Shown here piece by piece: positions 34,078 to 46,600 of a stretch of 64,000 bases of DNA. Below the pieces are notes generated by a model. That model was given only the letters and a program-made list of their open reading frames with translations. It had not been told where the DNA came from and made no database searches. Origin of the DNA: Diploscapter coronatus (taxonomy: Eukaryota > Nematoda > Chromadorea > Rhabditida > Rhabditidae); NCBI GenBank assembly GCA_964036155.1, contig OZ038423.1, forward strand, positions 80,553,249 to 80,617,248, in the 5' to 3' direction. Position 1 is the first letter of the stretch. Each line of letters opens with the position of its first letter. Both the position numbers and the translations under genes were made by a program.

Positions 34078-36792
34078 TGACATTAGTTGTAATATTAAAT
34101 TATTTTATTAGAGATTAATAAATTATTAAATTGAAAGTGTTTTGTGGAAATATCGTAGGAATATTCAAATTAAAGTAGCGAAAATCTAGAATTTCGTTTC
34201 AGCAATTGAAAATTATTTCTCGAAAATCTTAATTTATCTCGAAGGAGAAATCTCTTTCCCTCCAGATATTAGGGCAAATTTGTTCCACGTTTGATGTGAT
34301 TCTTCTACACTTTGTTATCGTAGCGAAAATCAGGCCCAGTTTACCTCATTTCTACCCTAAATATGGGATGTTTCACATCTTTCTTACTTATAAAAGGTTT
34401 GGCGGCCTCTAAAAATCTCAGAATTTTGATTTGGCCATTTTCATCCTTGAATACTCGAAACTAAGGAAGGGCAATTATTGTATTCTGCTATTAAAATATA
34501 TTTTGGGCATTTTTAAACTTCATGTCTCATTTATTCTTATAAACATAAGCAACTCCCAAGAATTAAAAATTTTCCCATTATTTTGAATTAATCCCTATGC
34601 TTTGTCATATGTTTGCCTTCATTGAATTTAAAGAAAATCGTATCTTCGTTAATACAAATATGAAGCTAAAGTTCAAATTTCCTTTGAAATATCACTAACT
34701 TTGAGTCGATACTGTCTAAAATATTCCATATTGTTTGAATTTTCTCTTAAAAATTCATTTTTTATTGGTTCACTTACAACCACACTTAATAATGCACTAA
34801 ACTCAAATTTCTATCGGGAAATTTTCGAAACTGATCGCAAAAAATCTATAGTTTGAGCTTTATGCTCGAAACGTATAATTTTTGGAACTCTTAGAGGGTA
34901 GTCATAACAACGATATCTTGTCTGAATATTCTGAAGACATCTGCGTCGTGATTTTAATCACTAATATATATCAGCCGACATTGTGATATATTCAACTAAT
35001 AATACACTTCAGTGCACTCGTTATATGTAAAACATTTCAATTCTGCATATACATGCCTCTACATATAAATCTATAGATATTCAAGATTCTATTGTTTTAA
35101 ACGATCTTTATCAAAATAGTATTATTTTATATTTTAAAATCTCTAAACTTGGAAAGTATCGAATTTCCCATCATCCCAAACTTTCAATATCCATATTGAC
35201 GTGCATAGAAAATTAATTAAACCTGCGAAAGTACAACTTTTGACGAAATACTATTAAAAGCAATAGGTATTATTCTGGTCAAACGAAGTCAACGTTCGTG
35301 TGTTGCGGAAAGAGCGAGAGACGCAGAGGAAATTGCGTACCCACGTCCTTTCTCTGCACTCTAGCCTCCCTCTTTGCGCGCATAGTCGTCACACGCAATA
35401 TACGCGATACGCGCATCTCTCGCAAGGCGCTCTTTAACACACCAACTGTTATTTAATTTGGCTGACATAATACAACGATTAAATGGTAAGTTTCACTGAG
35501 ACTCATATTCACATCTATAGAAAGTTGGAAAGTTTCTAAGCCGGAAATTCGCTATAATTGATTAAAGGTAAAGCAAAATTAAGTCCTGAGCTGAATACAA
35601 TTACTCACTTCTTTACTGCTGAACTTTCTTTTCATATCGCCATAGAAACGCCTTGATTTGGTGTTGGTTAGTGTGGTTTGCGCATGAAGATCAGGTCTTA
35701 GAAATTTAATTTTTCATTTTTTGTTGTTTTTGAAACTAAATAACATTAATGCCTAAATCTTCTGAATATGCGGAAAATATTCTACCTGAGCCACAAAAGT
35801 AGGTTTAAACAGCCTATTTCATTTAAATTTTTGCATAAATTCAAAATAGTTTGCTAAAATTCAGTTTTCTTATTGTTTTTTTAATACAATATACTCCGAT
35901 AATATTGTTAGTTGCTACACTGCATAAGAAAATTTCTTCTTGTCATCGGTGCAAACTCTGGAGATCACAAATTTAATTCTAAGAAAGTAATAACCTGCAA
36001 AAAGAATAATAACTTAGCGTGATCGTTTTGCGGGAAATTTCATTCGAACTTCTGGAATTTGCCTCTAAGACGACACTTGTTTTTCAGAAAAGCAATTCTT
36101 GCATATCTCACTTGAATAACTAATACATACCTATCATTAGAATTAGATTATAAACTATTTCGGCTAAATATCGAGGAGAATTTTCAAAATTTACTTCCTG
36201 TTTTAGACAAACGCCGTTATGTTATCCTTCCTTGCATATTTTCCATCTAAAACATAATATATTTAAAGAATTTTGTGCATTGTTTAATTTTTCCCTAAAT
36301 GTCATTATTTCGTACATCATTATGCGATACGATTTCTCCTATATTTTTATCTTTCCGTTTATTTATAGTGCTTTATATGTTATCAAGTGCTTATATTAAC
36401 CGATTATGTAAAGTTTATAAATCGATAAACAAATCTTTTTGGTGAGTAAGTATCACTGATTGCGATGAAGTATGAAATAATCCGACCCAAGCGCATTATC
36501 ACACTTTTCATTCCCCAAGAAATTCCATATTTATTATTGAAATATATCTTATTCATCGATTCAAAAATCGATTTTTCGCGTTATTCATTCCGAAAAATAA
36601 CGTGGAAAATGTGGCTCAATATATTAGATTTGGTCCATCATTATATCTCAAGAGATATTCAATATATCATAATTATGAACGCGAAAGTTATTTATTTCTC
36701 GCAATTGATGGTAATGCAAATTATTTGATTGTTCAGCTGTTGTGGAAACTTGTCCCGTAAATGTTTAAGGACTTATGAACAAGTCATTTTAG
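34078..36792. other. Intergenic region with a GC-rich promoter-like island
   Basis: The stretch is very A/T-rich except for 35280-35480. There the sequence turns to C, G and T, with repeated CGCG-containing words (TTTGCGCGCATAGTCGTCAC, ACGCGATACGCGCATCTCTC). It ends at AAATGGTAAG, a good 5' splice site at 35486. I see no conserved coding exon between it and 36793. Confidence 0.5.
35280..35485 (+). promoter_or_regulatory. Probable promoter and non-coding first exon of the zinc-finger gene
   Basis: This is a compositional island, CpG-containing and rich in CTCTC/CGCG words, in A/T-rich surroundings. It is followed by a donor (AAATG|GTAAG). The next plausible acceptor on this strand is TCATTTTAG at 36792, just 5' of the METIEI start. 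An ATG touches the donor but its phase does not fit the downstream frame, so I read this exon as untranslated. Confidence 0.45.
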
Positions 36793-36809
36793 GAGCTGCG
36801 GACCAAATC

Positions 36810-39152
36810 ATGGAGACGATTGAGATACCCTTCGAGGATGGGGAGCTGTCGCCTGAAGATGGATCTGATAAAACTCAGGAGGGCTCGGAATATCCGGAAC
36901 AAGAAGAGAACGAAATCACCAACAGCAGCAGCAGCAATGGAAATCACAGCGATCACAGTGAACGGAATGTCGAAGAGAACAACAATTATCCGGTGGTGGA
37001 AGGAAAGGTTCCCGAGGTAAGAAAAGCTGTTGAGCATCAGCTGTATCATCTGTAAATCTGTGTTCTTCATGACAGAAGAAAATATCAAACCATGAAGCTT
37101 GTCTTCCCATTCTCAAGAATTAACTATTGCAGCAGAAGAAGAAGTAGCAACGTGAAATTCTGGCAGTTTTTAAACTACGATACGACAGCATGAATTCGTA
37201 TTATATGACGGCACGATTTTCAATAGATATTTGAAATAGTCTTTCTTTCTTTGTACGATAAAATCGTGCCGTAATATAGCGAAAATTTCGTGCCGCGTGA
37301 AATAGCGGTTGCCTGAAGTTCTCTAAAATCTAATATTATTGTGATTTCAGGCAGTGAGGAAGCTCCTAGCGAACGTCGAGAAGCGTCTTTCTTGTGAGAG
37401 TAACGAATCAGACTCCGACGCTGACAGACACAGACACAGTGACAGCGAGAGTCGATCGTCGCACTCCTCAAGGTCATCGAACAGTCATCGAGGCAGAAAA
37501 TCGAGAAGACGGCACAAGTCCAGGAAAGGGTCGAAAAGGAAGCACAGGAGTTCTAGCAGGGAGAATCGTAAGAGGTAGCGATTTCTGGGGTAAATTATGA
37601 CTCCGATGGTGTGGGTGGCCATAGCTAATCACGTCTTAGGGGTTCTCTAGATATCATTAGATCTTGTCCCTATCTTCAGCGTCCTTGTCAACCTCATAAT
37701 GTATCATTCATTTGATGAGAAAATGTGATAACAATGAGTTAAATGGGATTTTTAGGAAGCGCCGGGATAACTCTTCCTCAAGATCGAGGTCAAAATCGCG
37801 ATCAGGCTCCGAGCGAAGACGGTACAGATCATCCAGCACCAATAGCAGTTCGAGTCGAGCTACTTTTGAGGATTTTCCGTACTTTATCAAATTTGTTTCT
37901 TTGCAAGTCAAGACTTTTAGGGTCAGCAAGTACGACGAGGAAGAGAAGCCGTACAATTGCAAAGCTTGTAAACGAACCTTCTACACTATCAAAGAGTTGG
38001 CGGAGCACGACGTTCGGGCCCACGACCAGCAGTTGGACTGTGCTATCTGTGAGAAGGTAAAACCGGCAAGAAAAGATGGCAACACCTATATGACGACCTG
38101 ACAACCCCTTTCTTTCCCACACTATTTCGTTCTACTCCATCCCCTCTCTACCTTTTCTCTAGCTATAGGAGTCGTCATTTAGTAACTGCCAGGAAGGGTT
38201 GAAAATGAATGAAGATTCAGAAATCTATCTCGGTAGCCAAATTAGCGGCTCACTTCGTCTTCCGTCATCCTGAGAAACGGGTGATCTGCGCGTGCTGTGG
38301 AGAAGGTTTCGGCAAAGGGTCGTCAGAAGAAGCGAGCAAGTCAGATTGGGAGGACTTTAGGATGCATTCTTATAAGGTTCGAAAGAAAAGAAAGGCAATC
38401 TGAAGGTGGCCTCGAATTGTCAGTGAAGTAAAGAAGTGTCACTACTTTCAGATTTTGAGCTTCCCCGATGAGTTATTGTTGATGCTCAAATCTGGGAGGC
38501 GCGTGCAAAGTGGTGCGCAGTTATTTTTAATAGTTAGAAAATCGAGAAATAGCACGCGAAAAGAAAGGAGAGACTGGCGCGTCTTAAGATTGCTTCTTTC
38601 TCCCCTCATTTTCGACTTCTCAGATTTCGGCCGTCAACGATACAAAACGTTCAAAAGTATGCACTTGTTCCAGGAAATCGTCAAGAAGAAGATGTACAAC
38701 ATCTCCGAGAAGTACGCCTCCAAAACCCAGCACGGTGATGCCGTCGCCCTCCGAGGCGTTGGGCTCTGTCCCCATGGGCCTCCAGCGAAGTGCAAGAACT
38801 TCCCCACCTGTCCAGGGTCGAAATGTCTCTACTCCCATGGACTCTGCAGATACGACACGGTGTGCAACAAATCGACCTGTCCGTTCGATCATAAGAATAG
38901 GCCGAGAACCTGTATGGCTTGCGTTCAGGATATCAAGGTAGGGAAAGCCGGGCGAGAGAAATCGATTCCCAGAAGGAAAGATAAGTTCTTCGTCTTTGAG
39001 AAAACCTTTTCTTGAGAGCAAAGTTCTTCTTCATCATGAAAATATGTATTTCTTCACTATTGGAAAGAGATTACTCCTAGTTTTATGAATCATGATTCAT
39101 ATAATGTTTATGCGATTGTTTTCAGTCCGACAAGCGACGATGGAAAATATAA
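36810..39152 (+). CDS. RS-rich C2H2/CCCH zinc-finger protein
   Basis: Exons 36810-37016, 37351-37574, 37756-37878, 37921-38056, 38221-38376, 38452-38502, 38674-38937 and 39126-39152 join in phase to about 395 codons. Domain order: an acidic N-terminus (IEIPFEDGELSPEDG); an arginine/serine-rich region (RHRHSDSESRSSHSSRSS and beyond); two C2H2 fingers (CKACKRTFYTIKELAEHDVRAH, each C-x2-C-x12-H-x4-H, the second rebuilt across the 38056/38221 junction); then two fingers spaced C-x5-C-x4-C-x3-H (CKNFPTCPGSKCLYSH and CRYDTVCNKSTCPFDH), like the Nab2/ZC3H14 poly(A)-binding class. It ends SDKRRWKI. An RNA-binding nuclear role is inferred from RS plus CCCH. I do not recognise a named orthologue. The small exon 38452-38502 and the 37879-37920 intron are less sure. 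Confidence 0.82.
38072..38195. repeat. Foldback element in the zinc-finger gene intron
   Basis: TGGCAACACCTATATGACGA on the left pairs imperfectly with the right arm, reverse-complemented, TGGCAGTTACTAAATGACGA. The pyrimidine-rich loop (CCCACACTATTTCG, CCATCCCCTCTC) matches the interior of the element at 4318-4448. Confidence 0.65.
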
Positions 39153-39825
39153 ATGAATGACCTTAATATTTGGGACGACTCGAAGCAAATAATGACTTGG
39201 TGAATTTTCAGCAGTTCGTTATTTTTGCATTTCTTGTGCAATTTTGCAGTACATGATCTATATTTTTCTATATCAAGTTTATTTGCATGTGGGGTAGCAA
39301 TATGAAATTTCTAATATACATTGTAAAGTCTATTTATACTGGAATAAATTCATTTATTTTTACTTTGCATTGACGTTTGAGATGTCTACTTTGCAAAATT
39401 CCATTCGGCATCGTAGGAGTGAACAGGTGATTTGAGTAAATGGAAAATTAAAATTCCACCCCTCAACATTTAAGGGGGTTGTAATGGGAATTACACATTG
39501 TGCAAGAGATCGTCACGAATTACGGTAACTTAAAAAAATTTATTTGGGAATAAATAAATTGCCGAAACCAAATACATTTAACAGAAAACCCTTTATTGAG
39601 AATTGTGATATCACCCAAATTTGATGGAAGTTGAAGAGTATGTATGTTACAAAAAATTTTACGGATGCTAAAATTGCTCTAAATTTTGGTGCCTTGGACG
39701 AACAAAAGTAGTAAACCAAAAATTGAAAAATTAGGCAAATATGCTAATTTCAGTTTATTGTAAAATTTGTAGAACTTATGATGAGCTAAATTTACAGTTC
39801 AAGAAAGGTCATTGAAGGTCTGTAT
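39153..39825. other. Intergenic region between convergent zinc-finger and flp-25 genes
   Basis: A/T-rich DNA containing the two 3' UTRs. AATAAA occurs near 39342. No gene or repeat was seen. Confidence 0.6.
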
Positions 39826-40567
39826 TTATTTTCGCCGGTTTTGAATCTTGACGTTCCTAAAAGCGGCCAGGGGATTCGATGAGCGCTTTCCGAACCGAAT
39901 ATAGTCGTACGAGGCCTTCTTTGTCGGGGCTGAACGGCCGAATCTCACGAAATCGTAGTTACGCTTCGCTGAAATTTCTGTCTTCTATAAACAAAGTAAC
40001 AACCATGATTATTGAATGTCTTGAGGTATGTCTTATAAGCTTTATTAGTCTTTATGAACTTCCGTATCCCACACCCACTTTGAGAAGAGTGTAGGGGAAG
40101 GAGGTAGAAAAAGAGTGAGGTAGGAAAAGAGTGAGGCATAAGTGTGGGTGTGGAATACAAGGAGCTAGTCTTTATAGATCTTTCAAGATTGTACATATTT
40201 ATTCAAGGCTTTATAAATGAAGCCTCAAGGGTATTTCGAATTTCACAAAATTCGGACTTACGCTTAAGCTCCGCAGTATGCACCGCGTACCCATCATCTG
40301 AGAGAAACTGCATGCGACTGATTTGAGGCGGATAGGCGGCGTAGGTACGGATTCCTGAAACTCAATTATTCTCTTGACTTGAATTTAAATTTAAAATGTT
40401 CAATATCTTAAAATTTTAGCTCTAGTGTTATAAATTTACTCCTCGAATTAAAAATTTATGAAACTTTTACCTGGCTGAGCTAGGGAATCGCCCTGACTCG
40501 GTCCCAAACTCATCGCGATAGCTCCGGCGGCTAGAACTTGCAACACAACGAACAGGTATCGGATCAT
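39826..40567 (-). CDS. flp-25: FMRFamide-like neuropeptide precursor FLP-25
   Basis: Three exons (40567-40471, 40354-40262, 39968-39826) join in phase to 110 residues. The start MIRYLFVVLQVLAAGAIAMS is a signal peptide. Near the C-terminus two peptides are framed by basic residues: NYDFVRFG between KR and R, and ASYDYIRFG between KK and KR. The glycine supplies the C-terminal amide after proteolytic processing. C. elegans FLP-25 gives DYDFVRFamide and ASYDYIRFamide, so the second peptide is identical and the first differs by D to N. After the last cleavage site comes SSNPLAAFRNVKIQNRRK. The product should be released from dense-core vesicles of neurons. The second intron contains a foldback element. 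Confidence 0.93.
40060..40166. repeat. Foldback element in flp-25 intron 2
   Basis: CGTATCCCACACCCACTTTG and GTGTGGGTGTGGAATACAAG form inverted arms. The interior is purine-rich and contains AGAGTGAGG twice (near 40112 and 40128). It is related to the element at 22050-22135. Confidence 0.72.
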
Positions 40568-43535
40568 TTCCGGAAAATTTAAATTTTATCGAAAATGTCG
40601 GGGAAAAAACGGAATTTTCCTCGAAAAATTGAGGAACAATGAAAACTAAAAGTGGATCCTATGAACGTTGATCGCAAATATGGGTACACACGAAGTAATT
40701 TTTTAGGTGTGAAACACAATAGCCAAGAAAGTGGAGTTCAAATATAGAGAGGAAATTGAGCAAGAAGGTTCAAATATGGGAATCATTATCAATTCAGAGC
40801 AGAGGCATCATCAAGTAATTGAGAATTTGGGAACGTCATAAAATATTAAAAGGCAATTTCGGAAAAAAATTAGTAGGATATTATTTGTTTCAGCTCTGAC
40901 TAAGATTTACGACTACTATCGGTGATTTAAATGCCTCAGTTATACCGAGAGGCTCGACTTATATTTTGCTAGCTCCGCCTAAACCTCAAGATTTTTAGAT
41001 GTCGGTTGGCGGGCAGGTGGTTTGGTTGACAACCGAAGCAAATACCCAACACATGATCTTACAGAAATTTCCACCTCTATTGATAAATAATACTCCCATA
41101 AAACACGCTTGACATATTAGTGAAATTTTAAGGCGTTAGAAAAGAAGTAATGAGGGAAGCGAATCATATGTGGGTAGATTTGTAAAGTACAGACGATCTA
41201 GATCTTTCGTATAGATAAAATGATAATGGACATTTTGGGTGTCGAAGTATATCACAACTTATACTATTTTAACGATTTGAATAAAATGATGGAAAGGAAA
41301 ATTCTCACAAGCCGAATCAAGATAACAAGATCTTCTCCTTAGTGACGAAAGTACACTCAAAATGGCCTCTCTAAGAAGATGGTAAATGAATTTGAATAAA
41401 AACAGGCATTTCGTTGAATATCTCATCAGGAAATGCGCATCTTTTGAATTGAATAGTAAAGAATGGAAATCATTTATAAATCTGAATTATGTTTTGCTCA
41501 AAATTGGATCTCAGATTGAATTATTTGCGAAAGAGAATTGAAAATTCTACTAAACAATTTGAAAGATTTAGCATTCCAAAGGATTAATTTTCTGAACAGC
41601 TTTTTTGTGAATATAGATAACAATGGACTTGTTTTTCAGGTCTTAAAATTACTCAAATACTTTTTTCGCTTCGATATTTTAGGTAAAATGATAAAACACT
41701 GAATGATATCATTTATTATCTAAGTTGATATAATTGTCGGAATTTCGTCCAGAACTCATATATTTTAATGTCAAGTCATGTATCGCTGTGTTTTTGGCAT
41801 TTATGTATTTAGAAAACAGCTGTCGAATTTGCAAATTCCATGGACTTATCAAATTCGAAAGCCTTTTCATCAAGCATTACAAATTTCTGTAATTTTAGAA
41901 TACACCTGTGAATTTTGGGACACGTTGTATGGTGTCTAACAAAAGTTTGCCTAGGTAACTTATAAACAACAAGGTAGTTTTGCAATGTTCGAATGGTGAT
42001 GATTTGCTACGTCGATCAGACTTAACTTAAAGTTAATGAATTCTCGAAATTTGCAAAATATTCTGAAAATGCGTGCATTTTTAATTTCAGTGAAGTTAGA
42101 ACACAATTCGGTGTGATAAATATTAGCTTTATTATTATAACTAATTGTGTGCAATCAATTATTAGCGGGGAAATTATCCTACTCCCAAACACATAATCAT
42201 ATAACCTAATTAAATCATAACTAAGGTGCACGTATTATTCAAATTATCAGGAATATTTCAACTAAGATTTTCCCCAGTAAGCTAAGCTATTCACAAAAAT
42301 ATAAGAATTTCAGGAATATTTATTATATTTTCGTCGATTTTTGCACTTTTACTGAAAGACGATCTTGAGAATTTTGAGCGAAAAATTCGGACTTTAAATA
42401 AATAAGTTAGTTAATAAATTAAGGAATAAATTAAAAAGAACGCGCTTCTTGGAAAAGAAAGCTGAAGATATATTCCATACGGAATTACTGTAAGAGATAC
42501 TGTATTTAGATAATGAAAAAGCGCGCCAGAGAAAGACCTTGAATTTGTGGAAAATTGTGCAAAACTAAGGCATCGTTTTCACACGATCGCACACGTTCGT
42601 GGGCGGGGCTTGAATTATTTTGAGAAAACTTCACGTTCTCACATAGAGAACTCATATTGTGAAGCTATTTGAAAATTCAAGTTCCGTCCATTTGTAGCCG
42701 AACTCGGTAGAAGTCACAGCCTTAATTTTACGAATAAATACAACTTACAAAAACCAAGGCCTGGCACATAGAATGAGGAGATAGAAGGGACTTTTACAGC
42801 GTTGCGTCGTGAAAAACGTTGGTTTTAAACTGCAATCAATGGAAAGTCGGTTTCTACGACCAATGCTGCACTCGACTAGAAGAGTCGAGGGAATTTCAGG
42901 GAAAATTCGAAAATCTAGGAGATTTTTGGCAATGATGCTTCAAGAAACAATGAATAAATACAAGGCACAAATTCTGGAACGTTCTAGAATTTTTGGAGTA
43001 TTCCAGAGCAACACAGCAACAAAAAGCGAGAGCACAATGGAATTTGAAATAAGTTAATCTAGAAAAGATAAATAACAAAATTCTCCCCGCTACTGGGTTT
43101 TCTAATGGACATGTTTTGAGTTGAGTGAGATATTTTGGAGCGGATTTCTACGAACTAAATCGCTGGACTTTAATTCGTAGCTTTCGTAAATAACTCTTAT
43201 TGTTTGACAATCGCTTTGTTAACATTGGCATTCGTATTTGGTACGGGGTCATCAGCCATTTTCAAATCTAAAATATTTATCTTTTTTCAATATTTAAGGA
43301 ACTTCCTCATATTTTTTTCTAAAAAAAACTAAAGTAGCAAAAATTCATGCTCATTCTCCATTTTTAAGCACTTTTACACCGTAATTCCAAATTCATTCGT
43401 ACAATAATATTCATTTTGTTGAAGTATTTTTAGGTCGAATCCACCTGTACCACAAAGCAAATGATGCCAGGGAAATGTTGAATTTTCTTTACAAATCACT
43501 TCCTTCGTGATACAAATAAAGCCGAGTCCTAATTT
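40568..43535. other. Gene-free A/T-rich intergenic region upstream of flp-25
   Basis: About 3 kb with no open frame supported by splice sites or conserved sequence. It should include the flp-25 promoter next to 40567. A short G-rich word (GTGGGCGGGGC, near 42600) is the only clear compositional feature. Confidence 0.5.
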
Positions 43536-43681
43536 GAGCTGTTTGGAAACCATAAGCCTTCAAGCCATTGCGAAATAGTGTATGGTTAGGGGAGGGTATT
43601 GGAAGGTACGAATTTTTTCTCTTACACTATTTTGCATGGCTTCAGGGCTTGAGGGTTTATGGTTTTCAAGCTGCCCCTAAT
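43536..43681. repeat. Foldback element, family A, beside the 3' end of the cysteine-rich gene
   Basis: GAGCTGTTTGGAAACCATAA with CCATTGCGAAATAGTGTATG on the left pairs with the right arm, reverse-complemented, GCAGCTTGAAAACCATAAAC with CCATGCAAAATAGTGTAAG. It ends three bases from the stop codon at 43684, so the 3' UTR of that gene probably runs into it. Confidence 0.78.
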
Positions 43682-43683
43682 TT

Positions 43684-46600
43684 TTAGGCATCCATAAGCT
43701 TACTCAAATGTTTCCTCCTCACACATGCAATGCCTTGAGTGTAGGCGATGGGCGAGCACTGACAGACGCCCGCATGGCACAGCGACAGGCCGTCAGCATG
43801 ACCGACGCACTCACCATCCAGCATGCAACGCGATCCGATCGGGCGGACCGTCGCCACTAGAACACGAAAATGTAATATTACACACGTAACACATTCGTAG
43901 GAGAACGTCATCGTCTTTCATTTCCACTGTCACCTTCGTAAACTTGAAACTTCTTTGGGGTCACTCAGAAGTTTCTCAAAAGAGAGCCACTGATTCCCCC
44001 AATTTTCAAGCCCTTTCACATTCATCCCTTTCATCAACATCGAAATTCGAAATTCATGCACTCACAAGGCATAGGTCGGTTGAATTCGGTCGGCGCTTTT
44101 CCTTTACAGCACAAGTTCTTCGACGTCAGACAGTAGAGGCCGGATCCGCATGCTCCATTTGCAAAGCAGCTCGAGACTGCATTGCTGCCATCAGGGCACA
44201 TGCCTAAAACAAACCACATTGACAGCGGAAAACCAGACCAAAGTGCCCGAAAGCAGGCATACGTCGCGATACACCATCACGAAAAATTGATGGTAGCGTG
44301 AAAGAAACGATATTTACTGACTACGAATATCCTTCCCATTCCCAGGTCGACAACACTGATTATTGTCGCAAACGAGTCCAACTCCGCACAGGCCATTGAT
44401 GCAGGTACCAACAGATGGAGTTCCATCACTACAGAGTGGAAGTGGAGAGAGAAGCTGAGTACCGGCGTGCTGAGGAGCAGCAGCGTGGTTTTGATGAGCT
44501 GAAATTAGCAGTCCGTCAACGACATTTACGAAGCACTAGCAATTATCATCTGACAGAAGCGCATTCTACCGCATGCACACAATTCTCACTGTCTCCCAAG
44601 ACAGCTTTCATGCGTAAAGTGGGCCATTAAAAGATTGATTTGCTTCGATGTACCTGGCATATACGAATGCAGAGGTCGACCATAGTACGGTTGCGAGCTT
44701 CCTCTACCTCGTCCGTGAATAAGCCTGTTGAATCGTCGTGAGACTGGATCCAAACAACAGATATCAGCAAGTTCGTAGCAGGTAGAGCCGGTAGGGCATC
44801 CGACGCTATCAGGAAGGCATGGACCAGTTTGTCGTTCTTGAGCACAGAGTCCCTCGGCTAAAATCGGCAACGTTACCATACGAAGATTTTGAATTTAGAA
44901 GGTCTAGATAAAACTAAACGCGTTTACTCACTGCATTGAAGATCGATACACATTTCTTCTTGTGGAGTTGCTCCAGGAACATGAACGAGAGCGTATCCAG
45001 ACGGACAGAGACCACTGATAGACGGCCCAAGTTGACAACTTTCATCGTATCTGATGGCTGGACAACAGAATGTTCCTGTCGCGTCGCAGGCATATCCAGG
45101 CTAAGATTTCAAATGAAATTATGGAAAGAATCTGATCTTTTTACCGTCGGACATCCTCCGTCAACACATGGACCATTTTGTTGTTCGGGGACAACGCAAA
45201 CACCCTAAAATCAATCATATCTTTCCTTTGATATATTTAAAAAAAAAATATAATTTCATACAACAATATTTCCAGTTCCGGAGCAGCAGACACCATTTAG
45301 GAGAGTTAGTCCAGTTGGACAGATGCCACCAACTGGCGATGATCCGGCCGTGCCGTCAGGACACGCATTCGAGCAGCAGATTCCGTTGTTAGCAGTAGAG
45401 CCAGCAGGGCATTGACCATTGATGGTCGGACCGATCGCAGTTCCACCGCCTGGGCAGCTGTTGACGGCACAGCAGATGTTTCCAGTCGTGCAAGTGTATC
45501 CAGTACCGCAGTAGTAGGTAGGTGTCGATCCACCGCAAGCATTCGACTGGCAAGAGGAAATGCAGGCACCAACCGCTTCGGATCCATCAAGGCATCTAAT
45601 CGAGTTGGCGGCCGATCCAGTGCAGCAGAGTCCATTTCGGCAGGTGTAACCAGTGCCGCACAGTCCGTTCACGCAACCACCAGCGGCTTGAGTTCCGTCA
45701 GAGCAGACTGAAGTTTTTCGTAAACTATAATTAACGATGAATCAAATTTACCAAATGGATTGGTTGTGGTGGTTGAAGGGCAGCATTGGTTCTGGACGCA
45801 CTGGTAGCCAGTAGCACATTGGCTGTTCACACAGTTGCCGACACCACTTCCGCCGCCAGGGCAGATGGCTGAAAATGATCGTATATGTTGTTGACTCTGA
45901 GATGATTAGATCTACCGATGGCAATTGAAGGCTGAGAGTTATACGATGGGCAGCAAGAGCCTTGAACACACGAGTATCCAGTAGCGCAAGAGCCAGTGTT
46001 GGCGCAAGAGCCGACAGAGTAGCTGCCGCCAGGGCAGGATGCTGAAAGGAGGATATCGACGTTGTGAAAAGCGCCGTCGCTCATTTTGAATCATTTTTGT
46101 GCGGGTGATTGGTTTGAACTTGAAATTATTGATGATTGACTAAAATGTGGAATTATCGTGGTCATTTCAGTGTCTCTATGAACTCTAACGAACTCACGAA
46201 TGGTGATGACCTGTGGCTGCGAGTTGCAACCGGCACAGTTGTTTGAGGACGATGACGGTGTAACTAAATTTGGAAACTAAATTTTCATTCCCGACATTCG
46301 CGTGTGGTGTCTATCTGTTTGGTGCATCGTTATTCCGGTGCAGTAATGAAATTAGTTCATACGAGGGCATGGCATGTTGCAAGGCATCGATGAGAAGCGG
46401 TAAGCTGGAATGTTCTTCGGCCCAGTTGACTCCTCCTTGCGATGCTTTCTATGAGGCTGTCCAGGTTTTGTAGGGTTATTTGGATCATTAAGCGGTAAGA
46501 TTAGTGGACAACAGAGGAAAAGTTGTCGGTCGCAAAAGAGTCCTGGAGGACAGTCACCTCCAAGGGAGCAGACGAGAGAGCTCGTGAAGCCGCCTGCGCA

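Noticed and set aside
36082..36115. TTTTTCAG followed by AAAAGC as another syntaxin last exon
   Set aside because: It encodes a dozen residues without hydrophobic character before a stop.
42809..43057. 82-codon plus-strand frame in the flp-25 upstream region
   Set aside because: No splice context, no recognisable domain, and A/T-rich codons as expected by chance.
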